Source: Ostreiculturibacter nitratireducens
GTDB lineage: Bacteria > Pseudomonadota > Alphaproteobacteria > Rhodobacterales > Rhodobacteraceae
NCBI RefSeq assembly: GCF_032670585.1
Contig: NZ_JAVQHL010000002.1
Location: 620,001-684,000 of the forward strand
Reading direction: 5' to 3'
DNA: 64,000 nt
In this document: one piece after another, positions 30,088 through 37,838 of the stretch
How positions within the stretch are numbered: the first letter of the stretch is position 1
How the letters are laid out: each line of letters opens with the position of its first letter
Position numbers and translations under genes: made by a program
The notes under the pieces: model-generated
Told to the model about the DNA's origin: nothing
Databases searched by the model: none
What the model saw: the letters and a program-made list of their open reading frames with translations, nothing else

Positions 30088-30249
30088 ATGGTGAAGGGCA
30101 TCACTCTGATGCTCGTGGCGCTCGCGGTCCTCGCGATCTTCGGGCGGCTGCGGTTCCCGAAGCGGAAGAGCGCATCAAGAAACTGTCCGAAGTGCGGACG
30201 GCCCCTGATAGGCAAGGGGCCCTGCCCTTGCCGGACGAAAAAGGGCTGA
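30088..30249 (+). CDS. 53-residue membrane-anchored zinc-ribbon protein
   Basis: Starts one base after the S49 peptidase stop and ends 10 bases before the exchanger start, so it sits inside the operon. Residues 5-19 form one hydrophobic segment, followed by a basic stretch (RFPKRKSASR) and a CPKCGRPL...CPC cluster consistent with a small zinc ribbon facing the cytoplasm. Function is unknown; tight coupling suggests an accessory to one of its neighbours. Confidence 0.7.
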   Translation: MVKGITLMLVALAVLAIFGRLRFPKRKSASRNCPKCGRPLIGKGPCPCRTKKG

Positions 30250-30259
30250 GACCTTGGCG

Positions 30260-31204
30260 ATGGACTTCGTCTGGGCCCTCGCCGGCCTCGCGATCCTCGT
30301 CGCGGCGGGGGACGTGCTCGTCCGCGGAGCGGTGAACCTCAGCCTGAAGCTCGGCATCCCGGCCTTGATCGTGAGCCTGACCGTCGTCGCCTTCGGCACC
30401 TCGGCGCCGGAACTGCTCATCTCGGTCTTCGCCGTCATCGAAGGCGCGCCGGGGATCGCGCTGGGCAATGTCGTCGGCTCGAACATCGCGAACGTGCTTC
30501 TGGTCCTCGGCCTGCCCGCGCTGATCGCACCGATCATCACCAGGGACTACGACACGCGGAAGAGCTTCCTCACGATGCTGGCCGCGACAGCTCTGTTCAT
30601 GATCCTGTGTTTCTCGGGCCCGATCCGCTGGCCGCATGCGCTGGCGCTTCTCGCGGGGCTTGCCCTGATGCTCGGCGACGCGATCCGTGGGGCGCTGAGA
30701 GAGCGGGCGGCGGCGAGGGTGACGCTGGACGAAACCCTCGACCAGGTGGACCCGGCCGCGCACTGGGGGCGAACGCTGGGCTATATCGCGGTCGGGCTCG
30801 TCGGACTTCCTCTTGGCGCCGATCTTCTGGTCGACGGCGCAAGCGGCATCGCGCGAGCGGCCGGGATCAGCGAGACGGTAATCGGCCTGACGCTGGTCGC
30901 CATCGGCACCTCTGCGCCGGAACTCGCGACTTCGGTCATGGCGGCCTGGAAAGGGCGCGCCGACGTCGCGCTCGGCAACGTGATCGGCTCGAACATGTTC
31001 AACCTTCTGGGGATCATCGGCGTCGCCGGCCTGGTTGGGCCGATCCCGGTGGGCGCCGAGATGACCTCGCGCGACCTTTGGGTGATGCTGGCCGCGGCCT
31101 TGCTGCTTGCTCCCTTCGTTTTTCACGGATGGCGGATTGGACGGCGCTGGGGGCTTGGCTTGACCGGCGCATACGGCGCCTATGTTGTCATGCTCTTGGG
31201 ATAG
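30260..31204 (+). CDS. CaCA-family sodium/calcium exchanger (YrbG-like)
   Basis: A 314-residue membrane protein with two inverted repeats of five segments. Each alpha-repeat has the cation-binding signature: VVAFGTSAPELLIS with GNVVGSNIANVLLVLG in the first half, VAIGTSAPELATS with GNVIGSNMFNLLGI in the second. It would extrude calcium in exchange for sodium or protons. An in-frame TTG at 30254 is an alternative start and has better Shine-Dalgarno spacing. Confidence 0.92.
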   Translation: MDFVWALAGLAILVAAGDVLVRGAVNLSLKLGIPALIVSLTVVAFGTSAPELLISVFAVIEGAPGIALGNVVGSNIANVLLVLGLPALIAPIITRDYDTRKSFLTMLAATALFMILCFSGPIRWPHALALLAGLALMLGDAIRGALRERAAARVTLDETLDQVDPAAHWGRTLGYIAVGLVGLPLGADLLVDGASGIARAAGISETVIGLTLVAIGTSAPELATSVMAAWKGRADVALGNVIGSNMFNLLGIIGVAGLVGPIPVGAEMTSRDLWVMLAAALLLAPFVFHGWRIGRRWGLGLTGAYGAYVVMLLG

Positions 31205-31213
31205 GAGACGGCG

Positions 31214-31993
31214 ATGGCGGGCAAGGCTTTGGTGACGGGTGCAGGACGCAGGCTTGGGCGAGCCATGGCGCTCTACCTCGCAGGCCGTGGATACGACGTC
31301 GCCGTGCATTATTCGACTTCCGCCGACGACGCACATGCGGTCGCGGAGGAGGCTGCCGCGATGGGCGTCCGGGCGGCTGCGCTCCAGGCGGACCTGCTGG
31401 ACGAAGCTGCGACCGAGGCCCTGGTTCCCCGCGCGGTGGATGCGCTGGGCGGGCCGCTCACGGTCCTGATCAACAACGCCTCGATCTTCGAATACGACAA
31501 TCTCGCGAGCGCGACGAAGCGAAGCTGGGACCGGCATATCGGATCGAACCTGCGCGCACCCTTCCTGCTGACCCAGGCGTTCGCGGCCCAGGCGCCGAAG
31601 GCGGGCACGGACGGAAACGAACCCGTCGCCTCCGGACTGGTGATCAACATGGTCGACCAGCGGGTGCTGAAGCCGACGCCGGAGTTCATGACCTACTCGA
31701 TCGCCAAGGCCGCGCTCTGGGCATTCACCCGCATGGCGGCGCAGGCGCTCGCCCCGGATATCCGGGTCAATGCGATCGGCCCGGGGCCGACGATCAAGGG
31801 GATCAGGCAGAGCGAAGAGCACTTCGCGCGGCAGCGTGCGGCAACGATTCTGAAGCGTGGCGCGAACCCCGAGGATGTCACTGCGGCGCTTGGGTATTTC
31901 CTCGATGCGAAGGGGGTAACGGGTCAGCTTCTGTGCACCGACGGGGGGCAGCATCTGGGCTGGCAGACGCCCGATATCCTGGGTGTGGAATAG
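31214..31993 (+). CDS. SDR oxidoreductase of the pteridine-reductase (FolM-like) group
   Basis: A 259-residue short-chain dehydrogenase. Its TGAGRRLGRAMA cofactor loop with Arg-Arg favours NADPH and is the form seen in pteridine reductases. NNASIFEYDN and the YSIAKAAL catalytic motif (Tyr and Lys both present) follow. A proposed role is reduction of dihydrofolate or dihydromonapterin, useful where the standard folA is lacking. It follows the exchanger by 9 bases. Confidence 0.78.
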   Translation: MAGKALVTGAGRRLGRAMALYLAGRGYDVAVHYSTSADDAHAVAEEAAAMGVRAAALQADLLDEAATEALVPRAVDALGGPLTVLINNASIFEYDNLASATKRSWDRHIGSNLRAPFLLTQAFAAQAPKAGTDGNEPVASGLVINMVDQRVLKPTPEFMTYSIAKAALWAFTRMAAQALAPDIRVNAIGPGPTIKGIRQSEEHFARQRAATILKRGANPEDVTAALGYFLDAKGVTGQLLCTDGGQHLGWQTPDILGVE

Positions 31994-32304
31994 GCGGCCC
32001 AGTGAACAAAATTTTCGACCCGGGTCTTGACTTGTGCACCGGCGGCTCGGGTGTAACGAAAGCGTTACGATTCTCCCAATGCTTTCAGTCCGTTGCCTCG
32101 AGCAAAAGATTTATTGTTTAAAATCAATCCATTATTCTTGTGCACAAAAAATAGGCAAACCAAGGAAAGCGGCTAAAAACAAAGGAAAATCCGGAACCCC
32201 CAATTGTTTCCAACAGAGTTGTCCACAGATTCCGTGGACAGGTTTTCACTTGCTTCGCCCCCTGTAAGATTGCAGCCCGGCGGGGAATCATCGGCGGCCT
32301 AGGA
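31994..32304. other. A+T-rich spacer with DnaA-box-like repeats upstream of uvrC
   Basis: 311 bases without a gene, and visibly A+T-rich between about 32095 and 32200. TTGTGCACC (32032-32040), TTGTGCACAA (32138-32147, palindromic) and TTGTCCACA (32219-32227) each resemble the DnaA box TTATCCACA at 7-8 of 9 positions. A hairpin GTAACG-AAAG-CGTTAC lies at 32053-32068 after the SDR gene, and GTCCAC...GTGGAC at 32221-32239 before uvrC. The uvrC promoter should be within this stretch; TAAGAT at 32265-32270 is a possible -10. Confidence 0.55.
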
Positions 32305-34182
32305 ATGCACGACGGCAACGCGGAAAAGACGGGCGAACAACTGACAGGGCACGCCCTGATTCAGTCCTATCTGCGCGGCCTCGACGGGTCGCCCGGCGTC
32401 TACCGGATGCTGAACGCATCGAACGAGGTTCTGTACGTCGGCAAGGCGCGCAACCTGAAGGCGCGGGTGTCGAACTACGCTCGTCCCTCCGGCCACTCGG
32501 CCCGGATTGCGCGGATGATCGGCGAGACCGCGTCGATGATGTTCCTGACGACGCGGACAGAGACGGAGGCGCTGCTTCTCGAGCAGAACCTCATCAAGCA
32601 GCTGAAGCCGCGCTACAACGTGCTTCTCAGGGACGACAAGAGTTTCCCGAACATTCTCGTCTCGCGGGAGCACCGGTTCCCGCAGATCAAGAAGCACCGG
32701 GGCGCGAAGCGCGAGAAGGGCGACTATTACGGCCCCTTCGCCAGCGCGGGCGCCGTGAACCGGACGCTGAACCAGCTTCAGAAGGTGTTTCTTCTGAGGA
32801 ACTGCTCGGACGCGATGTTCGAAAGCCGGACGCGCCCCTGCCTCCTCTACCAGATCAAGCGCTGTGCCGGCCCCTGTGTGGGGCTGATCTCCGAAGAGGA
32901 TTACGCCGCGCTCGTGTCGGACGCGGAGAGGTTCCTGGAAGGCCGTTCGACCAAGGTGCAGTCGCGCCTTGCCGCCGAGATGCAGGCGGCCTCCGAAGCG
33001 ATGGAATTCGAGCGCGCGGCGGCGCTCCGCGACCGTATCCGGGCGCTGACGCAGGTGCAGGAGGTCCAGGGAATCAACCCGCGCGGCGTGGCCGAGGCGG
33101 ATGTGGTCGCGCTCCACATGGAAGGAGGGCAGGCCTGCGTTCAGGTCTTCTTCATCCGGGCGAACCAGAACTGGGGCAACCGTGACTATTATCCCAAGAC
33201 CGGCTCCGGCGCGGAGGAGGCCGAGGTGCTGGAGGCCTTCCTCGGCCAGTTCTACGACGACAAGGAACCGCCACGGCTGATCCTCCTGTCGCACCCGATC
33301 GAGGATGCGGACCTCATGACCGGTCTCCTTTCGGACCGCGCCGGGCGGAAGGTCGAACTCGCCGTGCCCCTGCGCGGTGAAAAGGCGGAACTCGTCGCGA
33401 ACGCGGCGAGGAACGCGCGCGAAAGCCTTGCCCGGAAGATGAGCGAAAGCGCGACGCAGGCGAAGCTCCTGAACGGACTGGCCGATGCCTTCGGCCTCGA
33501 CGCGCCGCCACGCCGGATCGAGGTCTACGACAACTCTCACATCCAGGGCGCGAACGCGGTGGGCGGCATGATCGTCGCCGGTCCCGAGGGGTTCGAGAAA
33601 AGCCAGTACCGGAAGTTCAACATCCGCGGCGAAGACCTGACCCCTGGCGATGACTTCGGAATGATGCGCGAGGTGCTGACGCGGCGCTTCCAGCGACTGC
33701 TCAAGGAGGACCCCGACCGGCATACGCCCGCATGGCCCGATCTTCTGCTGATCGACGGGGGCGCAGGGCAGGTATCGGCTGTTGCCGGGATTCTCGCCGA
33801 ACTCGGCGTCGAGGACGTGCCGATCGTCGGCGTCGCCAAGGGCATAGACCGGGATGCGGGGAAGGAGGAGTTCCACCGGCCGGGAGAAGCGCCCTTCGCG
33901 CTGCGCCACAACGACCCCGTCCTCTACTTCATCCAGCGACTGCGGGACGAGGCTCACCGCTGGGCTATCGGCGCGCACAGGGCGAAGCGGGCGAAGGCCG
34001 TGGGCGCGACACCTCTCGACGAGGTCCCCGGGATCGGAGCGGCGCGGAAACGCGCGCTTCTCCAGCACTTCGGCAGCGCCAAGGCGGTAAGCCGGGCGGG
34101 GGTCGAGGACCTCAAGGCCGTTGAAGGCATCTCAGAGACGATTGCCCAGTCGGTCTACGACTTCTTCCACGCCGGGGGCTAG
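32305..34182 (+). CDS. uvrC: UvrABC excinuclease subunit C
   Basis: A full-length 625-residue UvrC. The N-terminal GIY-YIG domain has GVYRMLN and VLYVGKA (about 34-50), making the 3' incision. RCAGPC is the cysteine cluster, the UVR domain FERAAALRDRI (about 235) binds UvrB, the RNase-H-like domain has VYDNSHIQG and LLIDGGAGQ for the 5' incision, and a C-terminal helix-hairpin-helix has VPGIGAARKRALL. It acts in nucleotide-excision repair. No alphaproteobacterial LexA box (GTTC-N7-GTTC) was seen in front. Its stop overlaps the nitrilase stop by four bases from the opposite strand. Confidence 0.97.
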   Translation: MHDGNAEKTGEQLTGHALIQSYLRGLDGSPGVYRMLNASNEVLYVGKARNLKARVSNYARPSGHSARIARMIGETASMMFLTTRTETEALLLEQNLIKQLKPRYNVLLRDDKSFPNILVSREHRFPQIKKHRGAKREKGDYYGPFASAGAVNRTLNQLQKVFLLRNCSDAMFESRTRPCLLYQIKRCAGPCVGLISEEDYAALVSDAERFLEGRSTKVQSRLAAEMQAASEAMEFERAAALRDRIRALTQVQEVQGINPRGVAEADVVALHMEGGQACVQVFFIRANQNWGNRDYYPKTGSGAEEAEVLEAFLGQFYDDKEPPRLILLSHPIEDADLMTGLLSDRAGRKVELAVPLRGEKAELVANAARNARESLARKMSESATQAKLLNGLADAFGLDAPPRRIEVYDNSHIQGANAVGGMIVAGPEGFEKSQYRKFNIRGEDLTPGDDFGMMREVLTRRFQRLLKEDPDRHTPAWPDLLLIDGGAGQVSAVAGILAELGVEDVPIVGVAKGIDRDAGKEEFHRPGEAPFALRHNDPVLYFIQRLRDEAHRWAIGAHRAKRAKAVGATPLDEVPGIGAARKRALLQHFGSAKAVSRAGVEDLKAVEGISETIAQSVYDFFHAGG

Positions 34183-35111
34183 TCGAACGCGATCGGACGC
34201 TGCTTCCTGCGGTCAACGTGGAGCGTGAAGACGTCCGGGCGCGCGTAATGGCCGGCCACATCGAACTTCCGCCGTGAGGCGCGGGCCGCCGACGCCTCGA
34301 TATCGGCGACGAGCATGCCCTTTTCCTTCCGCATCGGGCCGGCGGCCAATCCGCCGAACGGCTTGTAGATGACCGCGTCCCCCGGGTTCACCCATTCCTT
34401 GGGATCGGGAAAGAGTTCCTCGCGGTAGGGAACGCCCTCGGGAATGTCGGACGCCTCAAGCGAGGTCGCGCAGCCAATCACCCAGCAGCCACCTTCCCGC
34501 GCGATGTGCTGCATCGTGGCCAGCCACGTTTCCCCGCTGTCCCATGTCGGCGCGACGTATATGTCGATGTTCTGTGCATAAAGCGCGTAGCGCGCCAGCG
34601 GCATGTAGTTTTCCCAGCAGATCAGCGTCCCGATCCTGCCCACGGCCGTCTCGACGACATTCAGCCCGGACCCGTCGCCGAACCCCCAGATCATCCGCTC
34701 CGGGTTCGTGGGCATGAGCTTGCGGTGGTTGTTTGCCATGCGTCCGTCGGCGTCGATGATGGCGCAGCTGTTGAAGATCGTGCTGCCGCTGATGGCGCCG
34801 TCCACCTCCTGGTAGCCCATGACCACCACGACGCCATGATCCCGCGCGGCCTCCCGGATCGGGGCGAGGCCGTCCTGGCCGAGGTCGACGGAGTTCGCTT
34901 GCGACAGCGCGAACAGTTCGTCGGTCTTCCGCATCCCCGATCCGGGGGGCAGCCGCCAGACGAAGGTCGGATAACCCGGAATCCATGCCTCCGGGAAAAC
35001 GACCAGTTCACATCCAAGGGCGGCGGCTTCACCGATCAGTGCGACTGCCCTTTCCAGAGAGCCCGCGAGATCGAGGTATACCGGCGCTTGCTGAACGACT
35101 GAAATCTTCAT
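34179..35111 (-). CDS. Nitrilase
   Basis: A 310-residue CN-hydrolase with the Glu-Lys-Cys triad: LVVFPEAWIPGYP (Glu about 42), NNHRKLMPTNPER (Lys about 130) and GTLICWENYMPLAR (Cys about 164). The CWEN(Y) form and the PTWDSGETW segment are those of true nitrilases, which convert nitriles to carboxylic acids and ammonia, rather than amidases. ATG 35111 gives the standard MKISVVQQAP start. Substrate range, aliphatic or aromatic, is not decided. Confidence 0.9.
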   Translation of the reverse strand: MKISVVQQAPVYLDLAGSLERAVALIGEAAALGCELVVFPEAWIPGYPTFVWRLPPGSGMRKTDELFALSQANSVDLGQDGLAPIREAARDHGVVVVMGYQEVDGAISGSTIFNSCAIIDADGRMANNHRKLMPTNPERMIWGFGDGSGLNVVETAVGRIGTLICWENYMPLARYALYAQNIDIYVAPTWDSGETWLATMQHIAREGGCWVIGCATSLEASDIPEGVPYREELFPDPKEWVNPGDAVIYKPFGGLAAGPMRKEKGMLVADIEASAARASRRKFDVAGHYARPDVFTLHVDRRKQRPIAFD

Positions 35112-35213
35112 CTGCCCCCCTTTCCTCCCGGCAAGGATAGCACAGGTCCGAGGGCATCGTGGGAAACGGCCTCCGATTTGCGTCAGGATCCTTCCCGGGA
35201 CGGCGGCCGGGCG

Positions 35214-35882
35214 CTAGGCCGCGACCGGGGGTTCCCCCGTGACGACCTGCACCGTCACGGCCGCGTAGAACACGAGGCTCGCCGCAAGGACGAAGACGTG
35301 CCAGATCGTGTTGTGGAAGGGGAGCCTTTGCCACAGGAAGAACGCCACGCCGACGGTATAGAGGATCCCACCCACAAGCATCAGGACAACGACCGGCATG
35401 GCCAACGCTTCGATCAGCGGCCCGCCGACGACGATCCCGGCCCAACCCATCGAGAGGTAGAGCGCGAGCGCGGCCCAGCGGAATCGCTCGGGCGAGATCA
35501 TCTTCAGGAACAGCCCGGTCAGCGCGGCCCCCCACAGCCCGGCGGTCAGCGCGACGCCGTGACCGGAAAGCACCATGAACGGCGTGTAGGTGCCTGCGAT
35601 CTTCAGGTAGATGGCGGAATGATCGAGCCGCTTCAGGATCGCCGACCAGCGCGGATGGCCGATCATGTTGTAGAGCGCCGAGCAGAGGATCATAAGCGCG
35701 AAGGTCGCGCCGTAGACCGAGATCCCCGCAACCGACGCGGCATCTCCCCGAACCCGAGCCGTCAGGACGATCAGAACTGGCACCGCTGCGGCAACGGCTG
35801 CGAGCCCTGCGACATGAACCACTGCGTCGGAGATCCGTTCGGCACGGCTGTAGGCGGGACGTGAAAGGGAACCGCAGGTCAT
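35214..35882 (-). CDS. Hemolysin III / PAQR-type seven-helix membrane protein
   Basis: A 222-residue protein with seven hydrophobic segments. The family motifs are present: AERISDAVVHVAG at the start, CSALYNMIGH (about 68), LDHSAIYLKIAGTYTPF (about 87) and LPFHNTIWHVFVLAAS (about 187), which supply the buried histidines and Asp of the zinc site of PAQR proteins. Despite the name, most bacterial members have no shown hemolytic role; lipid or membrane homeostasis is suggested for the family. Confidence 0.88.
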   Translation of the reverse strand: MTCGSLSRPAYSRAERISDAVVHVAGLAAVAAAVPVLIVLTARVRGDAASVAGISVYGATFALMILCSALYNMIGHPRWSAILKRLDHSAIYLKIAGTYTPFMVLSGHGVALTAGLWGAALTGLFLKMISPERFRWAALALYLSMGWAGIVVGGPLIEALAMPVVVLMLVGGILYTVGVAFFLWQRLPFHNTIWHVFVLAASLVFYAAVTVQVVTGEPPVAA

Positions 35883-36107
35883 GGTTCAGGATAGATCGGG
35901 TGGCGCATTCGGGCAACTTCAGGGCCTTGCCAACGCGGAACCGTGAACACGCGTGAGGAGACATGACGTGCGGCGATCCTTCGTTTTTCCTCATTCCATC
36001 AGCGGCTTGGGTGCGCGTCGCGCATTTGGTGTGCGGCAGTCGCCATGTCGGGGCGACGAAGCGTTCCCGCTTCCCCCTGCAACTCGAATGCGCTATCGAT
36101 TTCACCG

Positions 36108-36776
36108 ATGAAATGGACGATCCCAAACGCGCTGACGGTCCTGCGCCTGCTCGCCGCGCCCGGCGTGCCGGTCATGTTCCTGTATTTCCACCGCCCTTGG
36201 GCGGACTGGTTCGCGTTGGCGCTCTTCATCGGGGCGGCTGTCACCGACTGGTTCGATGGCTACCTCGCGCGGCTCTGGAAGCAGGAATCGAGATTCGGCG
36301 CGATGCTCGACCCGATCGCGGACAAGGCGATGGTGGTGATCGCGCTGCTCGTCCTCACCGGCTATTCCGGGATGAACCCCTGGCTGATCCTGCCAGCGAC
36401 CGTGATCCTGTTCCGTGAGGTCTTCGTTTCGGGCCTGAGGGAATACCTTGGTGCGAGCGCGAAGCTTCTGAAGGTCACGAAGCTTGCGAAGTGGAAGACC
36501 ACGGCGCAGATGGTGGCGATCGCGACCCTTTTCCTGGGAACGGGGCTCGAATACCTCAATGGCGTCGCCATGCAGGGGATGACGACGCAGGAGTATGCGG
36601 ATGCGGTCACGGCCGGTCTTGCCGACCCGGTCCGCGCTTGCGGCAAACGCGACTGCGCGTCGCTTGCGGGGGACGTGGGCCTCGTGCTGATCTGGATCGC
36701 GGCGGTGCTGACGATCATGACCGGCTGGGACTATTTCCGGAAGTCGCTGCCCTATCTTCAGGACAAGCAGCAATGA
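36108..36776 (+). CDS. pgsA: CDP-diacylglycerol--glycerol-3-phosphate 3-phosphatidyltransferase
   Basis: A 222-residue membrane enzyme making phosphatidylglycerol phosphate. The CDP-alcohol phosphotransferase signature DG-x2-AR-x8-G-x3-D-x3-D is intact in DGYLARLWKQESRFGAMLD followed by PIAD. Between the last two membrane segments is a hydrophilic insert (about residues 158-192, with two cysteines in RACGKRDCAS) that makes it longer than E. coli PgsA. ATG 36108 matches the family start MKWTIPN. Its stop overlaps moaD (ATGA). Confidence 0.92.
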   Translation: MKWTIPNALTVLRLLAAPGVPVMFLYFHRPWADWFALALFIGAAVTDWFDGYLARLWKQESRFGAMLDPIADKAMVVIALLVLTGYSGMNPWLILPATVILFREVFVSGLREYLGASAKLLKVTKLAKWKTTAQMVAIATLFLGTGLEYLNGVAMQGMTTQEYADAVTAGLADPVRACGKRDCASLAGDVGLVLIWIAAVLTIMTGWDYFRKSLPYLQDKQQ

Positions 36777-37021
36777 TCGACGTTCTTTATTTCGCCTGGG
36801 TGCGCGAGCGCATCGGACTCCCGAAGGAACGGGTGGAGACCTCCGCGCGGACGGTTTCGGAACTCGTTGCCGAGCTCAGGGCGCGGGAAGAGCGCTACGA
36901 GGCCGCCTTCGCCGATGTTTCTGCGCTGAGGGTGGCGCTTGACCAGGAGCTCGCCGATTTCGACGCTTCTCTCGAAGGCGTGCGTGAGGTCGCGTTCTTC
37001 CCGCCGATGACTGGGGGATGA
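36773..37021 (+). CDS. moaD: Molybdopterin synthase sulfur-carrier subunit
   Basis: An 82-residue ubiquitin-like protein ending in the required Gly-Gly (MTGG), whose last glycine is thiocarboxylated and donates sulfur to precursor Z. The N-terminal strand IDVLYFAWVRERIG is typical. It overlaps pgsA and moaE by four bases on each side, so the three are translationally linked. Confidence 0.93.
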   Translation: MIDVLYFAWVRERIGLPKERVETSARTVSELVAELRAREERYEAAFADVSALRVALDQELADFDASLEGVREVAFFPPMTGG

Positions 37022-37464
37022 AGATGCGCATCCTCGTCCAGTCCGAGCCCTTCGACTTCGCTGCCGAAACGGCGGAGTTCGGGCGCGGCCGCAAGGACGT
37101 GGGCGCTGTGGTGACCTTTCAGGGCATCGTCCGCGACGACGGCGGGCGGCTTTCGCGCATGGAGATCGAGCACTATCCGGGCATGACCCAGAAGGCGATC
37201 TCCGACATCGCGGAGGAGGCTGCCAGGCGCTGGAACCTCGCGGACGTTCTGGTCATCCACCGATACGGAGACATGCGGCCCGGCGAGACCATCATGATGG
37301 TCGCCGCGGCGGCGCGTCACCGTGCCGACGCATTCGCCGCGGCGGAGTTCCTGATGGACTACCTGAAATCGCGCGCGCCCTTCTGGAAGAAGGAATTCGG
37401 CCCCGACGGCGCCGAATGGGTCGCTGCGAAGGACGAGGACGAGGCGGCGCTGAAGCGCTGGTGA
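37018..37464 (+). CDS. moaE: Molybdopterin synthase catalytic subunit
   Basis: A 148-residue MoaE. GAVVTFQGIVRDD (about residue 29), MEIEHYPGM (about 48), VIHRYGDMRPGE (about 80) and the basic segment APFWKKEFGPDG (about 119), which contacts the MoaD tail and substrate, are all present. With MoaD it forms the dithiolene of the molybdenum cofactor; moaB is encoded 12 kb further on. Confidence 0.95.
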   Translation: MKMRILVQSEPFDFAAETAEFGRGRKDVGAVVTFQGIVRDDGGRLSRMEIEHYPGMTQKAISDIAEEAARRWNLADVLVIHRYGDMRPGETIMMVAAAARHRADAFAAAEFLMDYLKSRAPFWKKEFGPDGAEWVAAKDEDEAALKRW

Positions 37465-37483
37465 GACCCCGAAAGGGCGACCT

Positions 37484-37810
37484 TCAGCCCGCGTTCATCT
37501 TTTCCACATAGGCACGAAGTTCCTCGGCCTCGCGCCGTGCGTCGCGCAGCCCGTCCATGGCGGCGCGCAATTCCGCCTCCGACTGCTGCAACTGGTTGGT
37601 CAGCTCGGTCTCGCGCTGCTCAAGGTAGGCGATGGCCCGGTCGCGGGTCTCTTCGGCCTCGTGAAGCGACTGCGCCATCTGGTCCAGTTCGCCGATTTCG
37701 GCCTGGGTGACGCGGGTAAGGCGGTGGAATAGCCACGAGGCGAACCACCCGAGGCTGAAGGCGACGAAGAGGATGATCGCCGTCGCGACGATGAATTCTG
37801 TTCTGTTCAT
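37484..37810 (-). CDS. Small membrane-anchored coiled-coil protein
   Basis: A 108-residue protein of unknown function. Residues 5-28 form one membrane segment (FIVATAIILFVAFSLGWFAS). The rest is a predicted coiled coil rich in Glu, Gln and Arg with heptad-like spacing (about 40-104). ATG 37810 has a GAGGGG site. It is 28 bases downstream of the OmpA-type gene in the same orientation, so it may work with it in the envelope. Confidence 0.75.
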   Translation of the reverse strand: MNRTEFIVATAIILFVAFSLGWFASWLFHRLTRVTQAEIGELDQMAQSLHEAEETRDRAIAYLEQRETELTNQLQQSEAELRAAMDGLRDARREAEELRAYVEKMNAG

Positions 37811-37838
37811 GGCCTGTCCCCTCTTGTCTTTCGCCGCC

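Noticed and set aside
32032..32227. Chromosomal replication origin at the A+T-rich island
   Set aside because: The DnaA-like boxes are imperfect and few, and none of the usual alphaproteobacterial origin neighbours (hemE, rho, dnaA, parAB, gidA) is nearby.
32305..32305. SOS (LexA) box in front of uvrC
   Set aside because: No GTTC-N7-GTTC or GAAC-N7-GAAC was found in the upstream spacer.
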